A stretch of DNA of 64,000 nt. Origin: Terebella lapidaria. Taxonomy: Eukaryota; Annelida; Polychaeta; Terebellida; Terebellidae. The position numbers and the translations under genes were made by a program. A model generated the notes under the pieces. That model ran no database searches. It worked only from the letters and a program-made list of their open reading frames with translations, and was not told the DNA's origin. Each line of letters starts with the position of its first letter. Position 1 is the first letter of the stretch. Shown in pieces: positions 25,702 through 36,564 of the stretch. The DNA lies in assembly GCA_949152475.1 (NCBI GenBank), contig OX424564.1, positions 28,952,165 through 29,016,164 of the forward strand, given 5' to 3'.

Positions 25702-26606
25702 AACTGGGTCTTGCGGCGAGGCGAAGCGCGGCTGTTCTCCGTCGGTTGGCGATGGTCGGGAAGCGGTCGGCGCGAGTCAGAGGCCGGCATGTCGGAGTCG
25801 TGAGGTCGGCGACTTGATGTCGGTGGTGGTTGCCGAAGTCGCGCTTGCCGTGTGGTGGCGCGAAATTCCGTCGTCGGGTCGCTGGGTCGTTGCGGTCGTA
25901 GAGGTGTCACGATCGGGGCATCGGTCGTCGTCGGGATGTTCTCTTTCGTTACTCTCGCCTGGCCGGGTTGTGTGTACTCTACCACCGTTGGCTCGGTCGG
26001 TATGCGCGAGTACGTCTCAGTCGCGGGGTCGTGTCGTCTCGGCGTCGTTGACGGCGCCAGTGGCCGATCTACCGAATAAGCGCTTGGCGGGACCGATTCC
26101 GGAACATTGTCAGACTGACAAACCCACTGTCGTATCCGAGAGTCACTCGGTGGGTGTGTAACCATTGATGTGTCTATGGTTACCGGCCGAACGTTCACTG
26201 ATAACTGTTCTGGGTCGGTAGCACGATATACGCTCGCTCTTTGACGTGAGCGCGTATAATTTCTGTCGGCAGAGTTCAATAGTCTCTGGATTGTTCTGGC
26301 CGACGTTGCCGAATACGCCCTAGCGTGTGCACTCAAAATGTCACTTACTGTGTGTTGAGGTGCGAGCGGGTCTTCGTCGAGGAACTCCTGTATCAGGTCG
26401 ACGGGCGGCGAAGACGATCTCAGGGTCGAATGTTCGTCCATGGAGTCGAACAGGCCGGTCGGTTGTTGTTCCTGTGACAACGGAACTGTGTCGCTCATAA
26501 CAACTGAGCGGGGGCCGGAAGGTCGGAAGGTCGGGTTGAACGTGACTTCTTCATCTGTCTGGTCGGCCGACTCACCTCGGAACGCTCCCGGGGTCAATGC
26601 CATCAC
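25668..26606 (-). CDS. Gypsy upstream ORF (possible N-terminal part of Gag)
   Basis: A 312-codon ORF begins with ATG ATG about 60 bp after the primer-binding-like site, which is where Gag normally starts. It is rich in Pro, Ser, Thr and Arg, with no domain I recognise. It overlaps the gag frame by about 34 bp, and gag lies in its -1 frame. Three explanations are possible: a separate leader protein, an N-terminal Gag extension joined by frameshifting, or a single Gag broken by an old indel. I see no good slippery heptamer in the overlap, which favours a broken frame or a separate protein. Confidence 0.6.
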   Translation of the reverse strand: MMALTPGAFRGESADQTDEEVTFNPTFRPSGPRSVVMSDTVPLSQEQQPTGLFDSMDEHSTLRSSSPPVDLIQEFLDEDPLAPQHTVSDILSAHARAYSATSARTIQRLLNSADRNYTRSRQRASVYRATDPEQLSVNVRPVTIDTSMVTHPPSDSRIRQWVCQSDNVPESVPPSAYSVDRPLAPSTTPRRHDPATETYSRIPTEPTVVEYTQPGQARVTKENIPTTTDAPIVTPLRPQRPSDPTTEFRATTRQARLRQPPPTSSRRPHDSDMPASDSRRPLPDHRQPTENSRASPRRKTQLCLLRQKVLYP

Positions 26607-26642
26607 TGCCGGTAAGTAAGGGTCGGTAATCCGAGACTAGCT

Positions 26643-26665
26643 CAGATCCTGGTCGAACGGCGCCA
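26643..26665 (-). other. Primer-binding-site-like sequence
   Basis: The minus strand reads TGGCGCCGTTCGACCAGGAT directly after a TTTATCACA that would be the 5' LTR end. TGGCGCC matches the start of tRNA-Lys-type primer sites, but the rest matches no tRNA end I can name with certainty. Confidence 0.55.
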
Positions 26666-26666
26666 A

Positions 26667-27400
26667 TGTGATAAATATCGTTCTATGGCCGATATTAGGC
26701 CGAAATGTCTGTGATCGCTGTGCTAAATCACAAGGCTGGCAGTAGCAGTTCAATAGTTTATTTGGGATGAAAGCCGACAATGTCTCAATCACACTACAAG
26801 GCCGCAAACACACCTACGTCCGGTGATTTCCCCAGTCGACAATACTATATCCTCGATATTTAGTCCGTTGAACAATCCAACATATGAATATCACAGTTCA
26901 ATATCTAGTAGTCCTCGTGTTAGGCCTTCGCTTTACAATCACGGCCACAACTTAGAAACACGTCTGCTCATGAGGACATCCACTTCTCAACTCTCAGCAA
27001 AACTGTGCGGCCGGCAACATGTGGTGTAGACTTTCCCGCCAAATGCATGCGGTGTTGTGATTGGTCATGTATGTGCTGATGTGTGCTGATCTCACCGGGA
27101 AAGTGGGTTTCCCCGGCGCGTGAACGAGACTTGTTATGCTTATATCTGTGCACGTGATGTGAGCGGTGGGTGTGACATGTTCTATGTTTAGAAGTAGGTG
27201 CTTGTGAAGGTCAAGGCCGAAACTAACTGGGTCGATGTACCGAGTGAATGGGGCCGCAAGTGCATGTGGATTGACCTGTGTATGTAACCATGACTACATG
27301 GAGTTTATGCTTGTGATCGTATAGTCTGTACCTGTCCTGTATGTAAGTCATGTAGAATGAATGTTTGTTGTGAAATATGTATGCGCGGGAGGGACGGGGG
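26667..27400 (-). other. Presumed 5' LTR and flanking DNA of the gypsy element, outer edge not found
   Basis: The inner edge is placed at 26667 by the TATCACA-TGGCGCC boundary. An AATAAA on the minus strand near 26757-26762 could be the LTR polyadenylation signal. GGCCGA-type motifs common in the element continue to about 27260. I found no match to the 18444-19144 segment that would fix the outer edge. No gene is visible here. Confidence 0.4.
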
Positions 27401-27467
27401 TTTCAGTCGCTAAAATTACTACATTATAAACGAATATTGCTTTATGGCGCGAAAAAGTAAACCTTCT

Positions 27468-27537
27468 CGAATATAGGGACATGTTCTTATATTCGAATAT
27501 AAGGACAGGCCCGAATATAAGGACAGTGTCCTTATAT
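27468..27537. repeat. Two adjacent palindromes built on GAATATAAGGACA
   Basis: The motif GAATATAAGGACA occurs repeatedly, with inverted copies. 27468-27495 is an imperfect 28 bp palindrome starting CGAATATA and ending TATATTCG. 27515-27524 and 27528-27537 are perfect 10 bp arms (ATATAAGGAC / GTCCTTATAT) around AGT. Both could form hairpins. From 27541 to about 28296 I see nothing else. Confidence 0.7.
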
Positions 27538-28296
27538 GCGCGATTATATGGTACATCAGCTCACTCAGCTCAGTGTTTTTCAGCTCAGTGTTTCGGACAT
27601 AATATCGTCATATAATTATATCTCGTGAATTTTCTCCATGACTTTATCGCATTATTATCGGACGAATGCTGATATTTCAATTTAGCACCAATTTTGTCTG
27701 TAGTTCAACCAGTATTGGATATTTGGTGAATGGTGTCTCATCTTTTTTTGATAATTATAAGTTGTTTTGAAGAGATGTTTGAGCACATCCATCAGGCGTT
27801 TCAGAACCGAGTTGTCTCCATTTTCACACAGTTTTTATAACGTTTCGCTCTGTAGAGGAAAAACGGCATTTTGCGTGAAATGCACTGGTGTCATTTCTGG
27901 CCAGCATCCCTCATCGGAAGGCAGACGCCCCTTCAAACAGACTAATGTTTATATCAGCCAGTAATGGATGCGGAAAACAGAATTTCGTTCATTCCCGATC
28001 ATCGGTTAGCTCTATCCAGCGAAAATAATCTTTTCAACTTGAAAAACACCGCCGAATTTTGTAGTTTTGTGGTTTCTCTCCACTGGACTCTTTTTTGGAC
28101 TTCTAAATTCAAAGTTGGAAAGGTTCGGCATTTTCAGACCTGAAAGTCGACGAAGCACGTGTTTCGGGGATACCTGCTCGAGGCTTTAGTATATCACGAC
28201 AATACTACAATATCAATAGAAATTTATTCAATTTGAATGCTTGATTGATTCTTCGATTACCGGTATTTATATTTTTCACGTTGGCTGCTATTATTT

Positions 28297-28415
28297 CGAG
28301 GGTCGTTCAGTAACGTTTTCCAATTGATGCATAGGACTCTCCATATGTACCTTTATGAAGTATATAAGTTTTATTGCCCTTGAATCGCTGGCCTGCATAT
28401 GGGGGCCACTTTGAT
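28297..28415 (+). mobile_element. Fragment of the tandem-core element, left flank only
   Basis: This segment (GTCGTTCAGTAAC, then GTATATAAGTTTTATTGCCC and TTGAATCGCTGG) matches the left flank of the larger elements at 31190, 38057 and 44790, but no tandem core follows. From 28416 to 29325 I see no gene or clear repeat. Confidence 0.55.
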
Positions 28416-29325
28416 TCTTAGGTGAGTCGAGGAAAATATTTTTTGGGGGGTCCAAAGTCAAGTCACTATCTGTTTTGAGAAACTATTAGCTTAAATTATG
28501 TGTAATCTCCTCATCAACTGATATTGTACTATGCATGTGTATGAACCAGTGGCCCGAATGGATGAATGAAAGATATACATATATACCATAAAAATTTGAT
28601 ACCAGTGAACCTGAGATCATTAATTTCAAGTCAAAACAAACATTACATTCAAAATACACACTGGTATTATCAGAGACAGGTATTAAGCAAATATTCACTT
28701 TTTTGTTGAGGTTAATAGTCAGTTATATTTTACAACTGAAAAGACGTATTGGTCGAGCAGGTATATTTCCCAACTGAACACTCAATACGTATTTTCATTT
28801 GGAAAAGATGAATACTGCGTATTCACCGAAAACAAAAATCAATAATTGTTTTATTATTACTTATACTATCAACATTCAAGCCACTTTTGCAATTATATAC
28901 CTTGGCTGAGTTTCTTTGTCGCCAGTTTCGTGTTGTTGGATGCCAGTCCACTCAAACGTTTCACACGCAAAAACACTTAATTTTGAAATGTCGAGCGTTC
29001 AATATAATTATTTTTTCTTTCAATGAGGCGTTCAATATCGCTTTTTGTCTGAGTTAACGATTCCGTATTCTTTTCTATTTTGTAACACCTGATTCTTCTC
29101 CAACCTGTTTCTGCTCCAACTAATGGGTGTTCAGAACGATAGTATGATAATGTGTATCATTGATTCACCATTAATTGTATGGTAATGATAATGGGTTCAA
29201 TGGGTTGATACAGACATCAAGTTAGCTGAGTGCTAGGATGTATTTGGTGATCTGCAAAATACAACAATTGGGACAATTTTCCAGCTCTTCCGTGCACATT
29301 CGACTCGTGAGTTATCTGCCTGTGG

Positions 29326-29508
29326 CTATGGGTAGCCGATGATATCCAGCTCACGAATTCCTGCGGCAAAACTGCCAGGACAGACGCCATTCACTATCAA
29401 GTTGATGTAGCTGCTGTTGGTGTTGACTGGCAGCTCGATCGTGAACCAGTCATTTGCCTCCCCTGAGCAATCATATCCATTATAATTGCCACCACATGTT
29501 CTGGAGAC
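29326..29508 (-). CDS. Last exon of the minus-strand secreted lectin-like gene
   Basis: The acceptor TTTTCTTCAG ends at 29509 and the exon opens in phase 0 with GTC TCC AGA. It encodes about 60 residues with two Cys near the start (RTCGG, YDCSGE) and one in GVCPGS, ends DIIGYP, and stops with TAG at 29326-29328. It is the C-terminal half of the galactose-binding-like domain. Confidence 0.75.
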   Translation of the reverse strand, partial: VSRTCGGNYNGYDCSGEANDWFTIELPVNTNSSYINLIVNGVCPGSFAAGIRELDIIGYP

Positions 29509-30642
29509 CTGAAGAAAATAAAGCATTATTTATTAAATTATATTGTACGATAGGCTCCAGACACAAAAGCTGCATGGTCTTTTACAACGCACATAAACAT
29601 TGAAACATCCTATGATGTGGGATTAAATTAGCTTAGATGATACTTGCTTATACATCAGAACTGATTTCATTCAAGCTATAAAGAGTGACAAGCAACCCAA
29701 ACAACCTCAAACAATTGTATTATATTGAATCCTTAGTTGCTGAAATGTCACCACAAGCATACCGGTTTTTAATAAAATATTTTTTAAAAAAACAGTTCAG
29801 TTCATACTTGTGATTTGTGAGCCATGAATTTCCACCTATAAAATACAAATCCATGTTTTACCTGCATCTCGAAATCATCCCGCAATCGGATCTTCCAGGA
29901 TGACACTTGGTTAGACACGTGACATCGGTGTTTGATTCGGATGGTAGTCAGCACGTAGGACTTGTCCAAATAGACATAAATCCAACCTCCAAGCCCTTTG
30001 TGCTTCTTCATGGCCCATTCATTCCCACGACCTGTAGCATCACTTCCATCGTAAGCGTGCTGACACCGATAATCCGTATCCCAGTAGCTGCTGGCTTTGC
30101 ACCAGATAATTCTAGAGACCAAGCTCGTCTCCCCTGATGCATACAATCGAGCATACAAAATACTAGTACCAGATAATACACAATTATTCGCATGCAAATC
30201 ATGTGTGATTTTCCATATAAATGTTTTGTCAGTTTCTGTTTTATTCTATAATCTGATTTTTCTAACTTGTTTACATTGTTTTTTTGACGATATTTTCGCG
30301 ATGCAAAACGTTATCGTTCCATAGTTTGGCATACTCTACCCGAGAGCCAAAGGGCAAATTTCTACAAAATTTCAGACTTCTATCGCAAAATTTGAAGAAG
30401 TTGGCAATCTAACCCAATGTTAAATTTTAGCCCAAAACGGGATCTCGTGAATCTGAGCATATCGAGGATTTGGTCCTGCTTACATCCATCAGGATTCAAG
30501 ATATTATTGTTATTTTGGACCAGAAATCACATTGGGGTGTATTCTGAAAGATTGAAATGATTTTGAAAGATTGCACTGATACAAAACCGAGCAAATGCGC
30601 AAAATTGTGTGCGGACCCAGAAATCGAATGGCAGGGCTAAAT

Positions 30643-30690
<48 letters not shown>

Positions 30691-32973
30691 TGAAGTTTTT
30701 ATATAGCGCTTCCCCCAGGAACCTGCTCAAAGATGGCGCTGATAATTACTCGTATTTCTCTTCCAATTTCGTTTTTGACGCATAATTCAACATTGGGGTC
30801 GATTGCCAACTGTTTCAAATTTTGCGATAGAAATCTGTAATTCGGTAGAATATTGCCGTTTGACGCTCAGGTAAAGTATGCCAAGGTATGGAACGATACC
30901 GTTTAGCATCGCACAAATATCAGTAAAGTATAAAAGTTGTTTTAGTTGGGAAACCATCTTGTACTCATGTCTTCATTTGTCGGAGACGCAGGCGCAAGTG
31001 AAATCACCACGGACAGGCGGCACAAAATCAATATCTGTGTCTGATGTAAAAAGCAGCTATTCTGGGGTTTTCAATACGAGATCATATTTTGGGTATGTCT
31101 AAATTACTCGATTGCATGATGGGTGCTGTAACAATTCTGGACTTTATTGTCTGACAACAAATTGACTTTTTTAAGACACTGCAATTCAAATGTTTTATTA
31201 TTTTCACTTTTATTTTTTATCTTTAAAGTTTAAGGTCGGATCTCTCTGAAATTTCGCACAGAACACACTAATGAGGGAGGTACTTTTCAGGGTTTTTTTC
31301 CGAATTTTTTTTTTTCAAAATAGCAACAATTTTTGATGGAATACGGCCAATTTTGTTCTTTGACGGTCGTTTTCTCGAAATCTGTTCAGTAGCTTTTTTT
31401 CTATTTGATGCAGAAGACCCCCCATAAATACGCCTGTGATGTGTATAAGTTTCGTTGCCCCTGAATCGATCGAAGTAGGCCATTTTGGCCCAAACTTGGA
31501 CCGAACAGACTTTCCCATATTAAATGATCCTATGCTTTTATAATGGGACAAACTTTTCCTAATTTCTCACTTAATATTAAGATTAGAGATTAGAAGTCAT
31601 TTGTGGACATATAGGAGATACTATATATTTTCGTGAATATTTTCGTGACCTTGAATTTGACCTCTGACGGCATTTTCGAGCTCAGAGAACACAATGGCTA
31701 ATAACTGGCTTATTATCAACTTTACAGCTTATAAAATCAATTGTGGACATATGGGAGATGATATATGCTGAATATACTCATGACCTTGAACTTGATTTTT
31801 GACTTTATTTTCAAGGTCAGAGCACGAAATGGCTAATATCAGAAATACATAAGACCATTTCTGCTAATATCTAGCTCATTATCGACTCTACAGCTTAGGA
31901 ATTCATAGTAAACATATAGGATTGAACCCGCGCCTAAACCGACTGCATTGGTGAGAAGTCAGCCCACTTACGAACTGAGCTAACCGGGCAATTTGACCTT
32001 TACCTAAATTTTCAAAGTCACATGACAAAATTGTTAATATCTCTCTTATTATCGAACTCAGAGCTTAGCAGTCAGTTGTGGACACATAGGAAATGATATA
32101 TGCTGAATATTCTTTGACCTTCAGAATTCGACCATTGACATTATTTTCAATGTCACGGAACACAATGGCTATCTAAAATAGAAAACACATATTGTCCAGT
32201 AACATTTCTTAACCCTTGGGCTAATTTTTCTGATTTTTCGCTTATGTGTTGCAATTGGAATAAAATGTCCCAAGACAAAGTTATTCGAAGATCATGTGGT
32301 CGATGGTTGATGTTCAGATTTTGCCTTTTTTTGACTATTACTAGACATAATATATATATTTTTTACTCAAAAACAAAATTCTCACCTGGTTTCCTTTCCG
32401 TTGAGCTTCTACTGGAGGATGAATCCTCTGGATTGACACAATAAAGATACTGTTGTATTTCAAATATATTGTCCACAGGATCTATGTTTCGACAATAAAA
32501 CAACAACGACTGTGAAACGTCTACTTATAGATGGAACCGTTGTATTTTTACGGCGAGTTACATGACCATCCATCTGTTCAGAAGAAATCGAGCTATATTG
32601 TGCAAATTATTATAAAACTCTGTATTCAACGAATACACACCTGAACATTCTTTTCCGGCGCCTGACTCAATATGTCCTACAGAAAACAAATAATTCCTCA
32701 CTGTGTCTAAAATCTTAATCTTCAAAGATACCTAGATGGAGAATATCCACAAACTAAGAAACTTAGAGACAAACTAAGTCAGAGAAGCAAACAATGGTTT
32801 CCCTTTTGAATTAGAATGCGTTTGCTATATTCCTGCTATCGGCATCAATGACAAGAGTGAAAATACTTCGGACCATTGATCAATTTTTCGTAGACACATT
32901 TGCAAGCAACCTTACTCAGAAACAGACACGTGGCAAAAACCAGAACAATCCCGTGAACAGACATTGTCTTCAT
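29326..32973 (-). CDS. Secreted galactose-binding-like (discoidin/F5-8C-like) protein gene, five exons
   Basis: I join exons 32973-32916, 32676-32641, 32427-32386, 30133-29862 and 29508-29326 on the minus strand. All introns are GT/AG with phases 1, 1, 1 and 0, and no frame breaks, giving about 196 residues. A hydrophobic signal peptide (MKTMSVHGIVLVFATCLFL) is followed by a short polar linker from two small exons. A compact beta-type domain then has CQHAYDGSD, GNEWAMK, LDKSY and TTIRIKHRC motifs, and a C-terminal part starts VSRTCGGNY and ends DIIGYP. The motif style is that of galactose-binding-like domains, so sugar or surface binding outside the cell is likely; ligand unknown. A paralog lies at 47696-59473. 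The small exons are the least certain. An MITE and a tandem-core element sit in intron 3. Confidence 0.75.
29862..30133 (-). CDS. Galactose-binding-like exon of the minus-strand gene (272 bp)
   Basis: The exon begins two bases into a codon (phase 1) after CATCAG and ends in phase 0 before GTAAAA. Its 90 codons share about 60 identical residues by eye with the exon at 59202-59473, which has exactly the same length and phase. Invariant motifs include AYDGSD, EWAMK, GLGG, LDKSY and TTIRIKHRC. Confidence 0.85.
30246..30925. mobile_element. MITE-like element with long imperfect terminal inverted repeats
   Basis: 30246-30420 and 30786-30925 are inverted copies (for example TTTGGCATACTCTACC against GGTAAAGTATGCCAAG, and TTCTATCGCAAAATTTG against its complement). 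The middle holds a microsatellite and a TATATAGCGC ... CTCAAAGATGGCGC segment of a type often seen beside AAT repeats in invertebrates. There is no coding capacity. A related single arm lies at 49023-49200. The element sits in intron 3 of the lectin-like gene. Confidence 0.65.
30645..30689. repeat. (AAT)15 microsatellite
   Basis: Fifteen perfect AAT units lie inside the MITE-like element, directly before the TATATAGCGC segment. Confidence 0.95.
31190..32230 (+). mobile_element. Tandem-core interspersed element, copy 1
   Basis: A left flank (CTTTAAAGTTTAAGGTC, the GTCGTTTTCTCGAAATCTG region, GTGTATAAGTTTCGTTGCCC) is followed by about four degenerate units of roughly 130 bp containing TTATCGAC, GTGGACATATAGGA, ATGCTGAATAT and GACCTTGAATTTGACC. 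The right end carries a hairpin sequence TTAACCCTTGGGCTAA. The layout, with conserved flanks around a short tandem core and a hairpin near one end, resembles the Helitron/Helentron-related elements of molluscs (pearl, HINE type), but I could not confirm the termini. It lies in intron 3 of the minus-strand gene. Confidence 0.65.
31918..31989 (-). other. tRNA-like (SINE-head-like) module
   Basis: On the minus strand TAGCTCAGTTCGTAAGTGG fits an A box and GGGTTCAATCC fits a B box, 35-40 bp apart. The acceptor stem does not close, so it is a tRNA-derived relic rather than a tRNA gene. It sits within the tandem core of the surrounding element. Confidence 0.55.
32386..32427 (-). CDS. Small linker exon, minus-strand gene
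   Basis: A 42 bp exon lies between GTCAATCCAG and GTGAGA and is phase 1 at both ends. It encodes a Ser-rich linker (DSSSSRSSTERKP). It is supported by splice signals and compatible phases only. Confidence 0.5.
32641..32676 (-). CDS. Small linker exon, minus-strand gene
   Basis: A 36 bp exon between TTTTCTGTAG and GTGTGT, phase 1 at both ends, encodes HIESGAGKECS. It is supported by splice signals and phase only. Confidence 0.5.
32916..32973 (-). CDS. Signal-peptide exon, minus-strand gene
   Basis: ATG at 32971-32973 opens a 19-residue hydrophobic leader. A GTAAGG donor follows in phase 1. The sequence resembles the leader exon of the paralog at 47696-47750 in both DNA and protein. Confidence 0.7.
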
Positions 32974-33140
32974 ACCCCCATTCCACAGTTCTTACTGATC
33001 TGGAAAATATAACCGTGCAGATGCAGTCAGGATGCGAGCTTGAGCGATACAATCAAACCATCTCGACTTCATAAGATCTAATTATGATACCTACTAAGTG
33101 ATGAAACCATCCTACAATTACTAAATATATGACAACACTC

Positions 33141-33150
33141 GTATAAATAC
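33141..33150 (-). promoter_or_regulatory. TATA-like element upstream of the minus-strand gene
   Basis: GTATTTATAC on the minus strand lies about 170 bp before the start codon at 32973. The paralog has a similar element about 195 bp before its start codon. Confidence 0.4.
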
Positions 33151-35187
33151 CCAAGTTGAGAATCAACTAGGTTAATAACGATTGTAATGAGTTTTTACAA
33201 TGCAGAAAATATTTCTGGGTAAATATACCCCTATATTATATTTCTCATGATTTATGTGGCAATAAATTCATTAGTTTCATTGATATAAATTCATATATTG
33301 ACCAATAAAAGTTATTCATTCATGTGTGATAGTACTCTCCAAATTAATATGATACACCTCTCGAAATTTGTTGGGGGGGAGGGGGGTAGATTTAAGTGAA
33401 AAGAAAAAATAAGAAGAATAGAATACATAATATTCAGAATATGTAAACAATTAGGAAGCAAGTCTTGTCAGAGGGACGCTCTTTTTATTTTACTGAATTT
33501 TTTCCCAAAATAATTTGATAAATAAATATCCAATAAAGTTCTGAATCATGACCAGCACCACGATTTCAACTGGCCCTCTGACATCCTATCTGATACCCTT
33601 AATCAGCTCGGTGCAGGTATCAGCATCTACAGACTCAAAATGTCTTTGACTAGGACCTTTGAAGAAAATATGTTGTACATTTTCTGCTGTATGGTGACTA
33701 GACTGTACACTTAATAATCTGATGTTCAAGCAATGCCGAACCCACCCTGGCCATGCTCATTGCGAAGCAATATTAACTGCAATTAAAACTGGGGGCGAAC
33801 AGGTCACATATCCAAGTGTGCTTCGGCCTAGTGGGAAGAGTATCGACAGCAACATTTTATATGCAAATTGGAGTACTCACATGGAAGCTTATTACAGCAT
33901 CCATAAATCATCAAAATGTCTTTATGTTCATGATTGTTGAGTGTATCCACTGCAAAATCATTTCAAATGCAAATAGGGGCACTCCAAGCGATATATTTGT
34001 AACGTCATCGATTAATGAAATTTTTGTTTGAGAATAATTGGGTAATTGTATAGTGAATATATCGTGATAAATTTATTCACACGATATGCTGTCGTAAATT
34101 GATTTTCTCAAGTGTATCAGAAGTTGCAGCTGTCTACATAAGTACGTGCATATATTTCGAAAGAGGATATATTGTATATGTTCAGCGCGAAGATTAGTGG
34201 CATTGTTATACATCACTATAGGCAATTAAATAGGATGATATTATTTGGGTTGCATTGGATTACAGCTCTTCATTTCTGCTCTACTATTCTGTTGATAACT
34301 AACGCTTCCACAGTTTTGTAGAAAGATGGCGCACTGTTTCGTCGATATCATGCATACTGGTTACCTTGTTTCGATCAAACATCTTCCATCATTGATCAAT
34401 AAGAAAAAATAGTGTACATAATGTTTTTTTTACGTTCATGAAATATTTATTATAAGTTACATACGTGGTAACTACATGCATGTTATCTCAAGCTAACAAA
34501 ACATGTGCATTCTGTTTTGACTATTACAATCCGTCCGTATTCCGACCAAATAATCGGTGATTTATCTCAGTGCGTGTGGAGTCAGGCCTCTCACTTTTAT
34601 GCTCCGTTTACATTAAAGTTGGAATCAATTTTAAAATCAGCAAAATTTAGCATTCTTGTTTGTCACGCAAAATTGAAACTCTATCTCGATGGAGTCAGGA
34701 ATATAAAGAAAATATGCACAGTTCGACAACAGATACTCAGAAAATTGCCGTAAATTGTGCATGAAAACAGTGGATAGATGATGATCGGCCTGCCTGCATT
34801 ACCGGTTGCCACAGTATCTACACAAATACCAATGACGTCACGAGACTGTGTGTAGAAATCGCTTGCAAGGCGGCCCGCTTTGAGGAAAAAAATGATTTGA
34901 ATCTTGATTTGGCAACTCTATTTAAACACGTAATACACATTTTCAGACCCAAATTTGTACGATATCTTATCCTATAGACAAAATAAAGCTACCGCAGAAT
35001 GAATAAATTTTGTCAATTCTAAAAGTGATTCTAACTTTAACGTGTTAGGGATACAGTTCATGTATTAAATGCACATTCAAAATCCTGAGGCGCGTGTTTA
35101 AATGAGTAAAATTTCCCAGAGGATTGGTTGTAGTCTTAATATTGATGTGAGTACACGTCCCATTCAGATTATTTGACATGTTGAATA
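33151..35187. other. No gene recognised
   Basis: This is AT-rich DNA with no supported gene. A G-run at about 33370-33387 could form a G-quadruplex. Short ORFs here lack codon or domain support. Confidence 0.6.
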
Positions 35188-36564
35188 TGAAATATAGTTG
35201 CAATAGAAACAAAGTCCGACCGAATGATTATCCAAAGACACACTGGCGTCATCAGGGGCAGACAGTGTGTTAAATGTAGTTGTTTCTACTGTACACATGA
35301 TGGAACTAGTATACAACTGCCCAACAACCTATAAAAATAATTTAGAAAGCTGAAACAAACCCCATGGAATAGATACATGACAAGTACATAAGTACCTAAT
35401 CACAAGCCAGAAGGCTACTGAGTTGATGGTATCCTCGGGGACAGATTTAACGTCCACCAGCAGTGACACCGACTCAGTGGTATGAATGTAAGAATCAATC
35501 TATTACCACCAATAGTCAGATTTTGATGATGCCAATAACAAACGTGATACACAATATTTTGCAATATAAACAAATCCCGACCAAATAGTTTATCCAAAGA
35601 CACACTGGCGTCATCAGGGGCAGACAGTGTGCTAAATGTAGTTGTTTCTAATGTACACATAATGGAGCATACAACTGCCCAACAACCTATACAAATAATT
35701 TAGAAATCTGAAAAAAAAAACCATGGAATAGATACATGACAAGTACATAAGTACCTAATCACAAGCCAGAAGGCTACTGAGTTGATGGAATCCTCGGGGA
35801 CAGATTCAACGTCCGCCAGCAGTGACACCGACTCAGTGGTATGAATGTAAGAATCAATCTATTACCACCAATAGTCAGATTTTGATGATGCCAATAACAA
35901 ACGTAATACACAACATTTTGCAATAGAAACAAAGCCCGACCAAATAGTTTATGACATACGTAAAGGCAAAGCCGGACCAAATAGTTTATCCAAAGACACA
36001 CTGGCGTCATCAGGGGCAGACAGTGAGATAAATGTAGTTGTTTCTACTGTACACATGATGGAACTAGTATACAACTGCCCAATAACCTATACAAATAATT
36101 TAGAAAGCTGAAACAAACCCCATGGAATAGATACATGGCAAGTACATAAGTACCTAATCACAAGCCAGAAGGCTACTGAGTTGATGGTATCCTCGGGGAC
36201 AGATTTAACGTCCACCAGCAGTGACACCGACTCAGTGGTATGAATGTAAGAATCAATCTATTACCACCATTAGTCAGATTTTGATGATGCCAATAACAAA
36301 CGTAATACACAATATTTTGCAATATAAACAAAGCCCGACCAAATAGTTTATCCAAAGACACACTGGCGTCATCTGGGGCAGACAGTGTGCTAAATGTAGT
36401 TGTTTCTACTGTACACATAATGGAACTAGTATACAACTGCCCAACAACCTATACAAATAATTTAGAAATCTGAAACAAACCCCATGGAATAGATACATGA
36501 CAAGTACATAAGTACCTAATCACAAGCCAGTAGGCTACTGAGTTGATGGTATCCTCGGGGACAG
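35188..36564. repeat. 362 bp tandem repeat, about 3.7 copies
   Basis: The anchor TCCAAAGACACACTGGCGTC starts at 35231, 35593, 35989 and 36351, giving spacings of 362, 396 and 362. The long unit contains a local duplication of CCAAATAGTTTAT with an extra segment near 35950-35985. Copies are about 95 percent alike by eye. The 60-85 codon minus-strand ORFs inside are by-products of the repeat. Confidence 0.9.

Larger units (their letters stand above)
19145..26666 (-). mobile_element. Ty3/gypsy LTR retrotransposon, internal region
   Basis: The minus strand carries, in order, a TGGCGCC primer-binding-like site, a 312-codon ORF, gag with a CCHC knuckle, protease, reverse transcriptase, RNase H and an integrase with an HHCC finger and a DD35E core, then a short purine stretch. 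The PR-RT-RH-IN order is that of Ty3/gypsy (Metaviridae-type) elements. No envelope ORF follows the integrase. The coding region is long and almost intact, so insertion is fairly recent, but a TGA interrupts pol. The element abuts the satellite array at its 3' end. Confidence 0.9.

Noticed and set aside
31918..31989. Functional tRNA gene
   Set aside because: The A and B boxes fit, but the acceptor stem does not pair and the 3' end is missing.
35415..36436. Three similar minus-strand ORFs as tandem genes
   Set aside because: They are copies of the same stretch of the 362 bp repeat with no start context or domain support.
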